Source: a virus. Taken from it: a stretch of DNA of 20,043 nucleotides. The DNA lies in IMG/VR virus record IMGVR_UViG_3300017770_000245, positions 1 through 20,043 of that record, one strand, 5' to 3'. Made by a program: the position numbers and the translations under genes. This document shows positions 1 through 7,220 of the stretch, piece by piece (within the stretch, counting starts at the first letter, position 1; every line of letters starts with the position of its first letter). The notes under the pieces are model-generated. The model was not told the DNA's origin. It saw only the letters and a program-made list of their open reading frames with translations, and did not search any database.

Positions 1-461
1 AGGTCAATGTTCTTTTCGACTAATGTACCTGCTGCGCTCGATGTTAAGCCAGTGATTTGTTCTCCTAACTTAAACCTGCCTGACAGTGAATCAACGAATT
101 GGTTAACTGTTCCATCAGAGTTCTTTAACAATGTAGGATGTGTATTGATTGCAAATCCGCTATACTCAGTGTTAATATAGTCTGCTAAGACTTCTTCTGA
201 CATTGGCCAAGCTCTTGTTCCATCATGAAGAAACTCATTGACGACAAAGAATGTCCAATAAAAGTCCGGTGTACCATATAGTCTTTGTGATACTATGTCA
301 GGTCTTTCACCGTTTTGTACTGTATAGAACTTGTAATTAGTCATATTGTCAATGAAGTTCTGCAGTGGTCGTACATTTCGAAAGATGTTAACAACACTTT
401 GAACTGCGCCATCGGCGTATAAATCGTAATCTACCTTTGGAAATTGTTTAAAGAATGACAT
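1..461 (-). CDS. 53: Baseplate wedge protein gp53, N-terminal part
   Basis: The gene is cut by the left window edge, leaving about 153 residues from its start codon. It begins MSFFKQFPKVDYDLYADG and contains YTVQNGERPDIVSQRLYG followed by PDFYWTFFVVN. That is the LysM-like segment typical of T4 gp53 and its marine homologues. In T4, gp53 joins the baseplate wedges to one another and to the central hub. The start ATG (459-461) overlaps the stop of the upstream gene as TAATG, with a GGAGG ribosome site at 471-475, so the two are translationally coupled. Identification rests on recognised sequence and on its position next to gp48. The C-terminal part lies outside the window. Confidence 0.85.
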   Translation of the reverse strand, partial: MSFFKQFPKVDYDLYADGAVQSVVNIFRNVRPLQNFIDNMTNYKFYTVQNGERPDIVSQRLYGTPDFYWTFFVVNEFLHDGTRAWPMSEEVLADYINTEYSGFAINTHPTLLKNSDGTVNQFVDSLSGRFKLGEQITGLTSSAAGTLVEKNID

Positions 462-1276
462 TATCCGTTACCTCCAGCAGTTGCAACACCACTTTTCTGT
501 GGTGGATATGTTCTATTTGGTGAGATATCGCCTGGTGCAACATCATCAGCACTATATAAATCATCTCTTGTTAACTGTCTTTGTTCCTGGAATGATAGTT
601 CAATCGATGTATCGACAGGTGAACCATCAGCATGGAAGATATTGGATGATTCGTTATATGAAACTGTCATGCCAGTTAAATAAGAATCAAACAAATGAGG
701 TAAGAATTCGTTGACTTCAGTACCTTTCATGAACTTAATTCGGAATACTGGAGGGTATTTGAGTATGTATTCACCCTCTTTCTTGGCATACATATACTTT
801 CTAAAGGTGTTTTCAATCACTCGTACTACCTGTGCTTCTTCTGCTGACTCTGTTACAAGTGTAAATCCTAATGTAAATGTTCTGATTGATGACCCTTCAT
901 AGGTTAAAGTTGTGGCATTGTTAACTGCAACTCCTGCTTTTTGCATTGCTGCATCTGCTGCACCGAATTGGTCAACACCTACTGATTTGAGTATCATTGC
1001 ACCTATACCGATTGCTTCGATATCTGCTTCGTTCTTTCCTTCTTCTTTTGCCTGCTTTCTTAATGTATCTCTTTCTGTTACAGCGTTAATCATACCCAGG
1101 TCAATTGAACCAAAGTTAGCACTATCACCTAGTGAAAAGTTTGGTGGAATGTAAAGATGTATCTTAAATAAGTTTGAGTCTAATCCATCTCCAATGATTT
1201 GAAAAGAGACATGATTTGCTGTACCATCGTCGATATCTTTTCTCAATGTTGAAGGAAATGCTATTGTATTTGCCAT
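461..1276 (-). CDS. 48: Baseplate tail-tube cap protein gp48-like
   Basis: The protein has 271 residues, shorter than T4 gp48 (364). The C-terminal half has the tail-tube-like pattern of gp48/gp54 proteins: PPVFRIKFMKG, then LPHLFDSYLTGMTVSYNESS, then IELSFQEQRQLTRDDL. In T4, gp48 caps the baseplate hub and, with gp54, starts tail-tube polymerisation. The central stretch (about residues 65-115) is Ala/Glu-rich and probably helical. The ATG at 1274-1276 has AGGA seven bases upstream, and the gene sits behind a late promoter at 1320-1327. It is coupled to gp53 downstream. The alternative is that it is a gp54-type initiator, since the two families are related. The gp54-like gene at 2389 favours gp48 here. 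Confidence 0.75.
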   Translation of the reverse strand: MANTIAFPSTLRKDIDDGTANHVSFQIIGDGLDSNLFKIHLYIPPNFSLGDSANFGSIDLGMINAVTERDTLRKQAKEEGKNEADIEAIGIGAMILKSVGVDQFGAADAAMQKAGVAVNNATTLTYEGSSIRTFTLGFTLVTESAEEAQVVRVIENTFRKYMYAKKEGEYILKYPPVFRIKFMKGTEVNEFLPHLFDSYLTGMTVSYNESSNIFHADGSPVDTSIELSFQEQRQLTRDDLYSADDVAPGDISPNRTYPPQKSGVATAGGNG

Positions 1277-1286
1277 TCTTTTGTCC

Positions 1287-1294
1287 TATAAATA
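1287..1294 (+). promoter_or_regulatory. T4-type late promoter for the gp4 to tape-measure run
   Basis: A perfect TATAAATA on the plus strand lies 44 bases upstream of the gp4 start. It faces the minus-strand late promoter at 1320-1327, so the two predicted transcripts overlap at their 5' ends by about 15 bases. Confidence 0.7.
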
Positions 1295-1319
1295 ACTATG
1301 TTAAATCAACTATACAATC

Positions 1320-1327
1320 TATTTATA
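1320..1327 (-). promoter_or_regulatory. T4-type late promoter for gp48-gp53
   Basis: A perfect TATAAATA on the minus strand lies about 45 bases upstream of the gp48 start. T4 late promoters consist essentially of this octamer, read by gp55 with the gp33 co-activator, and gp33 is encoded in this window. Transcription would start near 1314 and run left. Confidence 0.7.
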
Positions 1328-1337
1328 AGGTTTGGAC

Positions 1338-1781
1338 ATGAGTTATAAAGGTAAATACGCAATAAAGAATAAGAATAAGTACATTGGTGACCCAACCAAG
1401 GTAGTATATCGTTCATTATGGGAACGTCAAACGTTTAGATGGTGTGAATCATCTCCTCGAGTTAAGAAATGGAACTCAGAAGATATCGTAATCCCCTACA
1501 AATGCAGAACTGATAACAAAATACATCGGTATTATGTCGACCTATTAGTTGAATTAGACAATCGTGAAATCATTTTGGTAGAAATCAAACCAAAAAAGGA
1601 AACAATCCCACCTAAAAAGAGAGCTAAAACTAAAAGATATATCAATGAAGTGATGACATACGTAAAGAATACTTCTAAATGGCAAGCTGCACAACAATAT
1701 GCAGACCATAAAGGATGGAAGTTTCAGGTATGGACAGAAGAAACTTTAAAGAATCTTGGCATCAAACTCTTGAAAAGCTAG
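1338..1781 (+). CDS. 4: Head completion protein gp4 (gp50/gp4 family), nuclease-like
   Basis: The protein has 147 residues from ATG 1338, the usual length for T4 gp4 (150). That start is preferred over the in-frame TTG at 1332 because AAGG (1327-1330) is spaced seven bases from 1338. It opens MSYKGKYAIKNKNKYIGDP and has a TnsA/PD-(D/E)xK-like layout: E29 in SLWER, D68 in YYVDLL, then E82 and K84 in ILVEIKPK. In T4 the protein is needed to finish DNA-filled heads so that tails can attach. The nuclease resemblance is visible in the motif, but catalytic activity is not shown. It is the first gene of the plus-strand structural run. Confidence 0.85.
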   Translation: MSYKGKYAIKNKNKYIGDPTKVVYRSLWERQTFRWCESSPRVKKWNSEDIVIPYKCRTDNKIHRYYVDLLVELDNREIILVEIKPKKETIPPKKRAKTKRYINEVMTYVKNTSKWQAAQQYADHKGWKFQVWTEETLKNLGIKLLKS

Positions 1782-1789
1782 TATAAATA
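1782..1789 (+). promoter_or_regulatory. T4-type late promoter almost touching the next start codon
   Basis: A TATAAATA starts directly after the gp4 stop codon (1779-1781), and the next ATG is only six bases beyond the octamer. A T4 late transcript normally begins about six bases past the octamer, so the message would be leaderless or nearly so. No Shine-Dalgarno sequence is visible in the gap. Confidence 0.6.
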
Positions 1790-1795
1790 GACTAT

Positions 1796-2386
1796 ATGGC
1801 TAGTTTATTCGACACTCTACAAGCACAAGCATTCCGCGCAGGAGTTACTGCACGGACTAAACAATCACGAGCCTGGTTTGAAAAGAAAGTTAAAGACCTA
1901 GGTAGTGTTAATAGAAAACAATTACTCGGAGATGATGCTCTTGACCCTGTTTCTACCGAAATAGCTGGTAATATGTATATGTATTTCTATGACCCTAAGA
2001 TGAAAAAGACATTACCTTATTACGATAGGTTTCCTATGACGATTATGGTTGAGGAAGCACCTAATGGATTCTACGGTTTAAACTTACATTACCTAAGACC
2101 AGACATTAGAGCTAAATTCCTTGATGAGTTAATGAAAACTGCACCAAAGAATTTAAAAGATAAAACGCGCTTAACTAAAATGCGTTATGAATTGTTAAAA
2201 GGTGTCAGTAAGTATAAAGAGTTTAAACCCTGTTTTAAACATTACTTAACAAGTCATGTCAAATCAAAAATGGTTAGAGTACCAATGACCGAATGGGAAA
2301 TTGCTGTATTCTTACCAACAGAACAATTTACTAAGTCCACTAAAACTAAAGTATGGGCTGAAAGTATTAAGATTGCTAGGAGTTAA
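1796..2386 (+). CDS. Conserved structural-module protein, possibly DNA end protector gp2-like
   Basis: A 196-residue soluble, basic protein beginning MASLFDTLQAQAFRAGVTAR. It carries a conserved-looking centre: PYYDRFPMTIMVEE, then GFYGLNLHYLRPDIRAKFLDEL. Similar proteins lie between gp4 and gp54 in marine T4-like phages as I remember them. In T4, gene 2 (DNA end protector, 274 aa) is next to gene 4, so a shortened gp2 is the best guess, but no diagnostic residue proves it. There is no ribosome site before ATG 1796, and the late promoter at 1782-1789 sits right against it. The reading frame is secure and the function is not. Confidence 0.8.
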   Translation: MASLFDTLQAQAFRAGVTARTKQSRAWFEKKVKDLGSVNRKQLLGDDALDPVSTEIAGNMYMYFYDPKMKKTLPYYDRFPMTIMVEEAPNGFYGLNLHYLRPDIRAKFLDELMKTAPKNLKDKTRLTKMRYELLKGVSKYKEFKPCFKHYLTSHVKSKMVRVPMTEWEIAVFLPTEQFTKSTKTKVWAESIKIARS

Positions 2387-2388
2387 AT

Positions 2389-3039
2389 ATGTTTGGAAGT
2401 AATGGTAACATCGATACATTAAAAAGTACAATCGCCAAAAAGGGCGGAATAGCCAGGTCAAATAGATTTAATGTAATCTTTACACCTCCTACACAATCTC
2501 TTTTAAATTTAAATCCAGAAGTATTAGTTGGTTCTTTACTTTCTGGTAATACTCCTAGTGTCAAGAATTTAATTAATGACCCTAGGGATATAGCTTTGTT
2601 ATGTGATTCTGTGAATTTCCCAAGTAGAACTATTTCTACAAGTGATGTTGCACTTGACCGACAGGTTAATCAGTTTCCATATACTATTATTGATGGCGAA
2701 GTTACAATGAGCTTTGTTTTAACCAATGATTACTATATGAAGACAATGTTTGATGGTTGGCAATCAGGTGTAATCGATGTAGATACTTTTACTGTGGGTT
2801 ATAAAAACGATTATTCAACTGATGTAATAATTCAGCAATTGGATAATAATAATAAGCCAGTGTATGGCGTTAAATTAGAAAAAGCTTTTCCGACAACTGT
2901 AAACCAAATCGACCTATCTCAGGATAGTGGAGAATATGCTAAGTTATCGGTTACTTTTTCATATGATAAATATGTTGTAGAAGGTCCGTTAAGTTCCACA
3001 GCCTCTGTGCTTGGTTCTGTTGCAGACCTACTTGGATAA
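2389..3039 (+). CDS. 54: Baseplate tail-tube initiator gp54-like
   Basis: The protein has 216 residues (T4 gp54 is 320). It has the beta-rich tail-tube fold pattern: RFNVIFTPP near the N-terminus, CDSVNFPSRTISTSDV in the centre, and a C-terminal strand series VNQIDLSQDSGEYAKLSVTFSYDKY. In T4, gp54 sits on top of gp48 and primes polymerisation of the tail tube. AGGAG at 2378-2382 is six bases ahead of the ATG, and the gene begins two bases after the preceding stop. The main alternative is another tail-tube paralogue. The position before gp26/gp51 and the tape measure supports gp54. Confidence 0.72.
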   Translation: MFGSNGNIDTLKSTIAKKGGIARSNRFNVIFTPPTQSLLNLNPEVLVGSLLSGNTPSVKNLINDPRDIALLCDSVNFPSRTISTSDVALDRQVNQFPYTIIDGEVTMSFVLTNDYYMKTMFDGWQSGVIDVDTFTVGYKNDYSTDVIIQQLDNNNKPVYGVKLEKAFPTTVNQIDLSQDSGEYAKLSVTFSYDKYVVEGPLSSTASVLGSVADLLG

Positions 3040-3056
3040 TATAATAGGAGAAAATT

Positions 3057-3788
3057 ATGGCTTTGCCAGTAGTGAATGCTTCGAAATATACTACGGTTAT
3101 ACCTAGTACTGGAGAAGAAATTGAATTTAGACCTTTCCTTGTGAAAGAAGAAAAGGTCCTCATGGTTGCTTTAGAATCTAAAGATAATAAACTAATTATG
3201 AGAAGCTTAAAGGATGTGTTATCAGCCTGTACATTTGATACAGTAGTAACTGATAACCTAACGAGTTTTGACCTTGAATACTTGTTTTTACAATTAAGGT
3301 CAAAAGCTGTAGGAGAAACAGCAGATATTTCTCTAAAATGTCGTAATGATGATTGTGATGATGTTGGTAAACATAGTATACCATTGGAAAAAATCACAAT
3401 GGACATTCCTGAAAAGGACGATAAAATTGTTATGATGACTGATGATGTTGGTATTACTTTTAAATACCCATCAGTTAAACAATTAGAAAGTCTTGGTACT
3501 GAGGATTTAGATAGCCTAACCCCAGAACAAAAGATGGAATCGACAATGGGATTAATTATGGTATCAATTGATAATATTTTTGATGCCGATAATGTATATC
3601 CTGCTGATAGTGAAACAGAACAATCACTAACAGGATTTATAGATGGATTAAATGCATCACAGTTTGCAAGTATTACAGAGTGGTTCCAGGGAATGCCGGC
3701 ACTATCTCACACAGTTGAATGGAAATGTAATAAATGCGATAATGATAATAAGGTAGAGTTAAGAGGCCTTCAGAATTTTTTTACTTAG
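3057..3788 (+). CDS. 26: Baseplate hub assembly protein gp26 (T4_baseplate family)
   Basis: A 243-residue protein of the gp26 family in marine T4-like phages. It opens MALPVVNASKYTTVIPSTGEE and contains PFLVKEEKVLM. Four cysteines (C95, C100, C224, C227) form CxxxxC and CxxC pairs that look like a zinc site. T4 gp26 is needed for hub assembly. AGGAG (3046-3050) is six bases ahead of the ATG. The last codons are CAG AAT TTT TTT ACT TAG. The seven-T run there is an in-frame slippery heptamer, and a -1 shift would bypass the stop and add the gp51 sequence, giving a product of about 306 residues. Confidence 0.82.
   Translation: MALPVVNASKYTTVIPSTGEEIEFRPFLVKEEKVLMVALESKDNKLIMRSLKDVLSACTFDTVVTDNLTSFDLEYLFLQLRSKAVGETADISLKCRNDDCDDVGKHSIPLEKITMDIPEKDDKIVMMTDDVGITFKYPSVKQLESLGTEDLDSLTPEQKMESTMGLIMVSIDNIFDADNVYPADSETEQSLTGFIDGLNASQFASITEWFQGMPALSHTVEWKCNKCDNDNKVELRGLQNFFT
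3761..3782 (+). promoter_or_regulatory. Predicted -1 ribosomal frameshift site joining gp26 to gp51
   Basis: The run T3776-T3782 reads T TTT TTT in the gp26 frame, a canonical -1 slippery heptamer. A Shine-Dalgarno-like AAGAGG (3761-3766) lies nine bases upstream. That resembles the stimulator of E. coli dnaX frameshifting, which sits about ten bases from its slip site. After a -1 slip the ribosome reads TAC TTA GGC CTT, which encodes the conserved start of gp51 (YLGLSHDTL). The arrangement is seen directly; use of the site is inference. Confidence 0.6.
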
Positions 3789-3976
3789 GCCTTTCGCATG
3801 ATACACTTGTGAACTATTACAAAGTGAATTTTGCAATGATGCAACATCACAATTATAGTTTAACTGAATTAGAGAATATGCTACCATGGAAAAGGGAAAT
3901 ATACGTAACGCTATTACAGCAGTATATTAAAGAAGAGAACGAAAAACAAAAGGCACAGAATAAAAGGTATAAATGA
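3782..3976 (+). CDS. 51: Baseplate hub assembly catalyst gp51, apparently made as a gp26-51 fusion
   Basis: This frame encodes FFYLGLSHDTLVNYYKVNF (its first Phe codons lie in the T run), then MMQHHNYSLTELENMLPWKR and a charged tail. This is recognisable as gp51 of marine T4-like phages. The frame is open only from 3752 and has no ATG before 3836. An ATG 3836 start would delete the conserved front part, and the GTG at 3809 has no ribosome site. The coordinates given are the 64 codons plus stop read after a -1 slip in gp26. The stop TGA overlaps the next ATG (ATGA). T4 gp51 acts in hub assembly and is not part of the finished baseplate. Confidence 0.72.
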   Translation, partial: YLGLSHDTLVNYYKVNFAMMQHHNYSLTELENMLPWKREIYVTLLQQYIKEENEKQKAQNKRYK

Positions 3977-4299
3977 TGGAAGAAGAAATTAAAAACGCAG
4001 GATATCATCCCGCAGACACCAACGGAGACGGAAAGGTGACCAAAAGAGAACAGGATATGTATCTCGAATTTAAACGTAAAGAGCTTGAAGATGCTGATGC
4101 AATGAGAGATGCGCAAAGACAAATGGCTTGGTATTCACTATATGGAATGCTTCTTTACCCAGTATTAGTAATTGGCTCTAATGTAGTCGGTTATGAAAAG
4201 GCTGCTGATATTCTTGGCGATATGGCAGGAGTATATTTTATTGCTGTTGCTGGTATTGTTGCTGCATTCTTTGGTGCACAAGCAATGGGTAAGAAATAA
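3973..4299 (+). CDS. EF-hand membrane protein of the tail module
   Basis: A 108-residue protein with one textbook EF-hand calcium loop, D15-T-N17-G-D19-G-K-V-T-K-R-E26. A charged helix follows (about 27-50), then two hydrophobic segments (about 51-68 and 86-104). I recall similar proteins beside gp51 in marine T4-like phages, without an assigned function. It could help the tail or tape measure meet the inner membrane, or use seawater calcium as a cue, but this is speculation. The start is ATG 3973, overlapping the gp51 stop. The next codon, ATG 3976, is equally possible, with AAAAGG at 3962-3967. It is coupled to the following gene by TAATG. Confidence 0.8.
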   Translation: MMEEEIKNAGYHPADTNGDGKVTKREQDMYLEFKRKELEDADAMRDAQRQMAWYSLYGMLLYPVLVIGSNVVGYEKAADILGDMAGVYFIAVAGIVAAFFGAQAMGKK

Positions 4300-4421
4300 T
4301 GGAAGGTTTATCAGAGTTAAACAACCTAAGCTATTTTGATGGTTTAATGATTACCATTTGGTTAGGTTTAGTATATTATGGAAAGTGTTGGATAGATAAT
4401 CGCTTTAATAATAAGGAATAG
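4299..4421 (+). CDS. Small membrane protein (40 aa) ahead of the tape measure
   Basis: A 40-residue reading frame beginning MEGLSELNNLSYFDGLMITI, with one hydrophobic stretch (about residues 14-27) and a basic/polar C-terminus. Its ATG overlaps the stop of the EF-hand gene as TAATG, and it ends five bases before the tape-measure start, so it fits the operon exactly. I do not recognise the family. Its position suggests a tail-assembly helper or a membrane peptide. Confidence 0.6.
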   Translation: MEGLSELNNLSYFDGLMITIWLGLVYYGKCWIDNRFNNKE

Positions 4422-4425
4422 GTAA

Positions 4426-6162
4426 ATGGCAGAAGACACCACGAATAAGAACATAAAGGCCCTTTTGGAAAAGACAGAAGGTAGTACAAAACGCTCAGCT
4501 AAAAGAGAAGAAACTCTACTTGAAGCTGTTAAGCTTGGAAATAAGATTGAAGACTTAAATAGTCGTGGTGAATCTAGGAGAGCAGATGCTCTTCAAGGAA
4601 CAATGGATGCAGTCCTTGCAACCCTAGAAAATAGCAATACATCTAAAGCTTTGGATAATAGATTATCCGAAATGGTTAGTCTAAACGACCAAGCTAATAA
4701 CATTCTAGAATCACAGAAGAATGCTATTGAAGGTGATGAAACAGTTAACTCATTAAAGAGATTAACCGAAGAATTATCAGGTCAAAAAGATTTAATTGAA
4801 TTACAGACTAAAGCACAAACTGATGGTAAAAAGGCTTTAAACAAATTGTCTATGACTACCGAAGCTGGTGACCCACTTCTTGATGAATTAAAATCTTCAT
4901 TTACTAGTAGTCAAGATGCATTGGAAGCTGCTCTTGAAACCGGTGACCAACAACAAATCGATTTAGCTCAAGCACAATTAGAAGCTGTTTTAAAAGGTAT
5001 ACTAACCGAAGAAGAAAGACGAGAAGCTCTAAAGAAACAAGAAGAGGCTAATTCTTTATTGTCTAATATGGCTGATAAGATTGAAAGTGGTGGAGGTAAA
5101 GTTGCAAAAACTGCTGGCTTCCTAGCTGGTATTGCAGGTATTGCCACACTATTCTTTTCACCAGAAACATTTGGTGCTATTGTAAGAAAGGCTATTGATA
5201 CTGTTGGTGCAATCGTTGATACAATCGATAAATTTATTAATGGCGATATGGAAGGAATGAGGAAAACTATTGATGAAAACTTTACATCGTTTTCTGTTAT
5301 TCTAGGAAGTCTTGGATTAATGATATTACCTAAAGTTTTAAGAGCTATAAGATTCTTAAAGAATGGATTTATGGCATTTAGAACATTCATGATATCAGAC
5401 TTTGTTGCTAACATGATGGCAAATCTAAAATCAATGATGGCATCAGTTGGTGGTGCATTCATGAAAGTATTCAGAGGTTTAGTTACCCTGACCAAAGTAT
5501 TTAGAGTATTCATGATGACCACATTTATACCTAGTATGACGGCTGCATTTAGTGGTATGATGGCTGCAATGGTTCCAATTATCGCGGCAATGGCTCCAAT
5601 ATTAGTACCAATCCTAGCTATTATGGCATTAGTTGGTGGTTTATACCTTGGATTTAAAGCGTTACAGGATTCATTAGGACCAGGCGCAAGTATTATGGAC
5701 ACTCTAAAAGTTGCAATGTTATATTTCGTTGACTTCTTAGCAATGATTGTTAACGGCATTACCTTTATACCTAGAAAGATGATAAGTTTCTTAGGTAAGA
5801 GAGCTGCTAAGTGGATATTAGGAGATGATTTCGACACATCAGCATTGGATGCTATAGGTGAGGGCCTTGATACAGGAAGAGGTAAAAGAGCAGCTGAAGA
5901 AATTAGATTGAAAAATGAAGAAGCAGCTATGCAAAAAGAGCAAGAAGAGCTTCGACAAAAAGACCAAGAGAATCTAACTGGTGCAGATATTCCAGATATA
6001 TCTACAGAAAATGCATTAGCTCAAGTAGAGGTTAAACAGAATCCAGTTGTAGTTTCAAATCAACAAAGTAGTAACGTAAATAACTCATCAAGTGTAACAT
6101 CAAATATTATATCAGGTAGACCTTTAAGAACTTCCGGCCTACAATTATCATTCTCAAGATAA
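4426..6162 (+). CDS. 29: Tail tape measure / baseplate hub protein, gp29-like
   Basis: The protein has 578 residues, close to T4 gp29 (590), the tail-length determinant. The first 220 residues are Glu/Lys/Gln-rich and predicted helical or coiled coil. Hydrophobic, Met/Ala-rich segments follow (about 226-245, 285-310, 375-412 and 425-450), a composition typical of tape-measure proteins. The C-terminus is Asn/Ser-rich. Direct identity to gp29 is not obvious by eye; the call rests on length, composition and position after gp26/gp51. AAGGA (4413-4417) is eight bases upstream of the ATG. The stop runs into an A tract and a hairpin terminator. A long antisense frame inside it is not a gene. Confidence 0.7.
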   Translation: MAEDTTNKNIKALLEKTEGSTKRSAKREETLLEAVKLGNKIEDLNSRGESRRADALQGTMDAVLATLENSNTSKALDNRLSEMVSLNDQANNILESQKNAIEGDETVNSLKRLTEELSGQKDLIELQTKAQTDGKKALNKLSMTTEAGDPLLDELKSSFTSSQDALEAALETGDQQQIDLAQAQLEAVLKGILTEEERREALKKQEEANSLLSNMADKIESGGGKVAKTAGFLAGIAGIATLFFSPETFGAIVRKAIDTVGAIVDTIDKFINGDMEGMRKTIDENFTSFSVILGSLGLMILPKVLRAIRFLKNGFMAFRTFMISDFVANMMANLKSMMASVGGAFMKVFRGLVTLTKVFRVFMMTTFIPSMTAAFSGMMAAMVPIIAAMAPILVPILAIMALVGGLYLGFKALQDSLGPGASIMDTLKVAMLYFVDFLAMIVNGITFIPRKMISFLGKRAAKWILGDDFDTSALDAIGEGLDTGRGKRAAEEIRLKNEEAAMQKEQEELRQKDQENLTGADIPDISTENALAQVEVKQNPVVVSNQQSSNVNNSSSVTSNIISGRPLRTSGLQLSFSR

Positions 6163-6167
6163 AAAAA

Positions 6168-6187
6168 AGGGAGCATTTCTGCTCCCT
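6168..6187 (-). terminator. Hairpin terminator between the converging tape-measure and gp32 genes
   Basis: AGGGAGCA, loop TTTC, TGCTCCCT forms a perfect 8-bp stem. Read on the minus strand it is followed by eight T residues (complement of the A tract at 6160-6167), making a strong intrinsic terminator for the gp32 transcript. On the plus strand the trailing sequence is only weakly U-rich (TCTAAAATTTT), so it may end tape-measure transcripts less efficiently. Confidence 0.85.
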
Positions 6188-6227
6188 CTAAAATTTTCGT
6201 ATCATCGAAACGAATCAGCTACTAATT

Positions 6228-7130
6228 TTATTCCTTTGCTAGCTTGGCAAAGTAGCTTAATGTGTCTTCATCATCACCATCATCAGACGCTGTATTAGCC
6301 ATGGGCTCTGAAGCGGCTGCTGCCATTGGTTGTTCAACTACAGGAGCTGATTCCATTGGGGCATCCATTGACACACCGGCGTCGACACCGAGAACTCTAT
6401 TCAATTTGAGCTTTAACTCATCATAAGTTTTATAGTTCTCTGGCTTCAAGAAATCCTGTAAAGAATATAATTGGTTATATACTCCCTCTAGTCTTTCCTC
6501 TTCGCCTTCATATAGTGCTTTAGGTGCAGCAAACTCTGACTTATCATAGTTTACCCAACCTTCGACCTTTCTGATTTTAATCTTAAAGTCGGCACCTTCC
6601 CAAAAATCGTAAGGATTCACTGGCTCTTCATCGGCAAATTGTGGTTGCATAACATCCATAATTTTGTCAAAGATTTTCTTACCAAACTTATATAGTTTGA
6701 CCTTACCTTCATTTTCAGGGTTTGCTGGGTCAGAAACGATTAACACGTTTGACACATAATGTAATCTACGCTTTCTGTCCCTTGCAGTTGCTTTATCCTC
6801 GTCCCTTCCAGAGTTCCATAACACAGTATTCATTTCTGACACTGGGTCTTGCTCACCGATAGAGGTTAAAGAGTTTTCTATATACCATAGACCTGTAGGC
6901 CCCTTGAACCCGTGGTCCCAATATCTTACCCATGGTAGGTCTTCACCTTCCGTGGCAGGTAAGAATCTTACGACTGCGAATCCGTTGCCAGCTTTATCTC
7001 TGGTAGGTTTCCAAAATCTGTCATCTTCGTAAGAAGAGCTCTCAGTTTTTGGTGTGGATACTGCTTCTGCAGCTTTGACGAGTTTGTCAATAGACGAGCC
7101 TCGTGTGCTCTTTAGATTTTCAAACGACAT
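6228..7130 (-). CDS. 32: Single-stranded DNA-binding protein gp32
   Basis: A 300-residue protein homologous to T4 gp32 (301). It binds single-stranded DNA cooperatively and organises replication and recombination. Visible features are the basic N-terminal cooperativity arm (residues 1-20), the core FAVVRFLP ... WVRYWDHGFKGPTGLWYIEN, the stretch NPENEGKVKLYKFGKKIFDKI, which is close to T4, and an acidic tail ending DDGDDEDTLSYFAKLAKE that would recruit partner proteins. The T4 zinc ligands C77, C87 and C90 are absent here (NSLTS, DPVSE), so no zinc site is expected. GGAG is seven bases from the start. A sigma70-like promoter lies upstream at 7192-7220. The gene is downstream of gp59, as in T4. 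Confidence 0.95.
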   Translation of the reverse strand: MSFENLKSTRGSSIDKLVKAAEAVSTPKTESSSYEDDRFWKPTRDKAGNGFAVVRFLPATEGEDLPWVRYWDHGFKGPTGLWYIENSLTSIGEQDPVSEMNTVLWNSGRDEDKATARDRKRRLHYVSNVLIVSDPANPENEGKVKLYKFGKKIFDKIMDVMQPQFADEEPVNPYDFWEGADFKIKIRKVEGWVNYDKSEFAAPKALYEGEEERLEGVYNQLYSLQDFLKPENYKTYDELKLKLNRVLGVDAGVSMDAPMESAPVVEQPMAAAASEPMANTASDDGDDEDTLSYFAKLAKE

Positions 7131-7191
7131 AGTATTTCTCCGTATTGCGTTGTATTACTGAATTATCCACTTTATACATTATATAGGTTAT

Positions 7192-7220
7192 ATTATACCA
7201 TACTTTCATGGTTTTGTAAA
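7192..7220 (-). promoter_or_regulatory. Sigma70-like early promoter for gp32
   Basis: Minus-strand TTTACA, 17 bp, TATAAT. The -35 element lies within the last codons of gp59, and the -10 is preceded by GG. Spacing and -10 are ideal. A second TATAAT-like box occurs at 7178-7183. The leader of about 55 bases has no clear structure that I could confirm by eye. Confidence 0.7.

Noticed and set aside
2951-3406. A 151-codon minus-strand frame across gp54 and gp26
   Set aside because: It is antisense to two recognised genes, with no matching promoter or homology visible.
3968-3975. TATAAATG just before the EF-hand gene
   Set aside because: It has one mismatch to the late octamer and is embedded in gp51 coding sequence.
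4968-5837. A 289-codon open frame antisense to the tape-measure gene
   Set aside because: It lies wholly inside a well-supported gene, has no ribosome site, and its composition (Ile/Ala/Asn-rich) mirrors the complement of the hydrophobic tape-measure codons.
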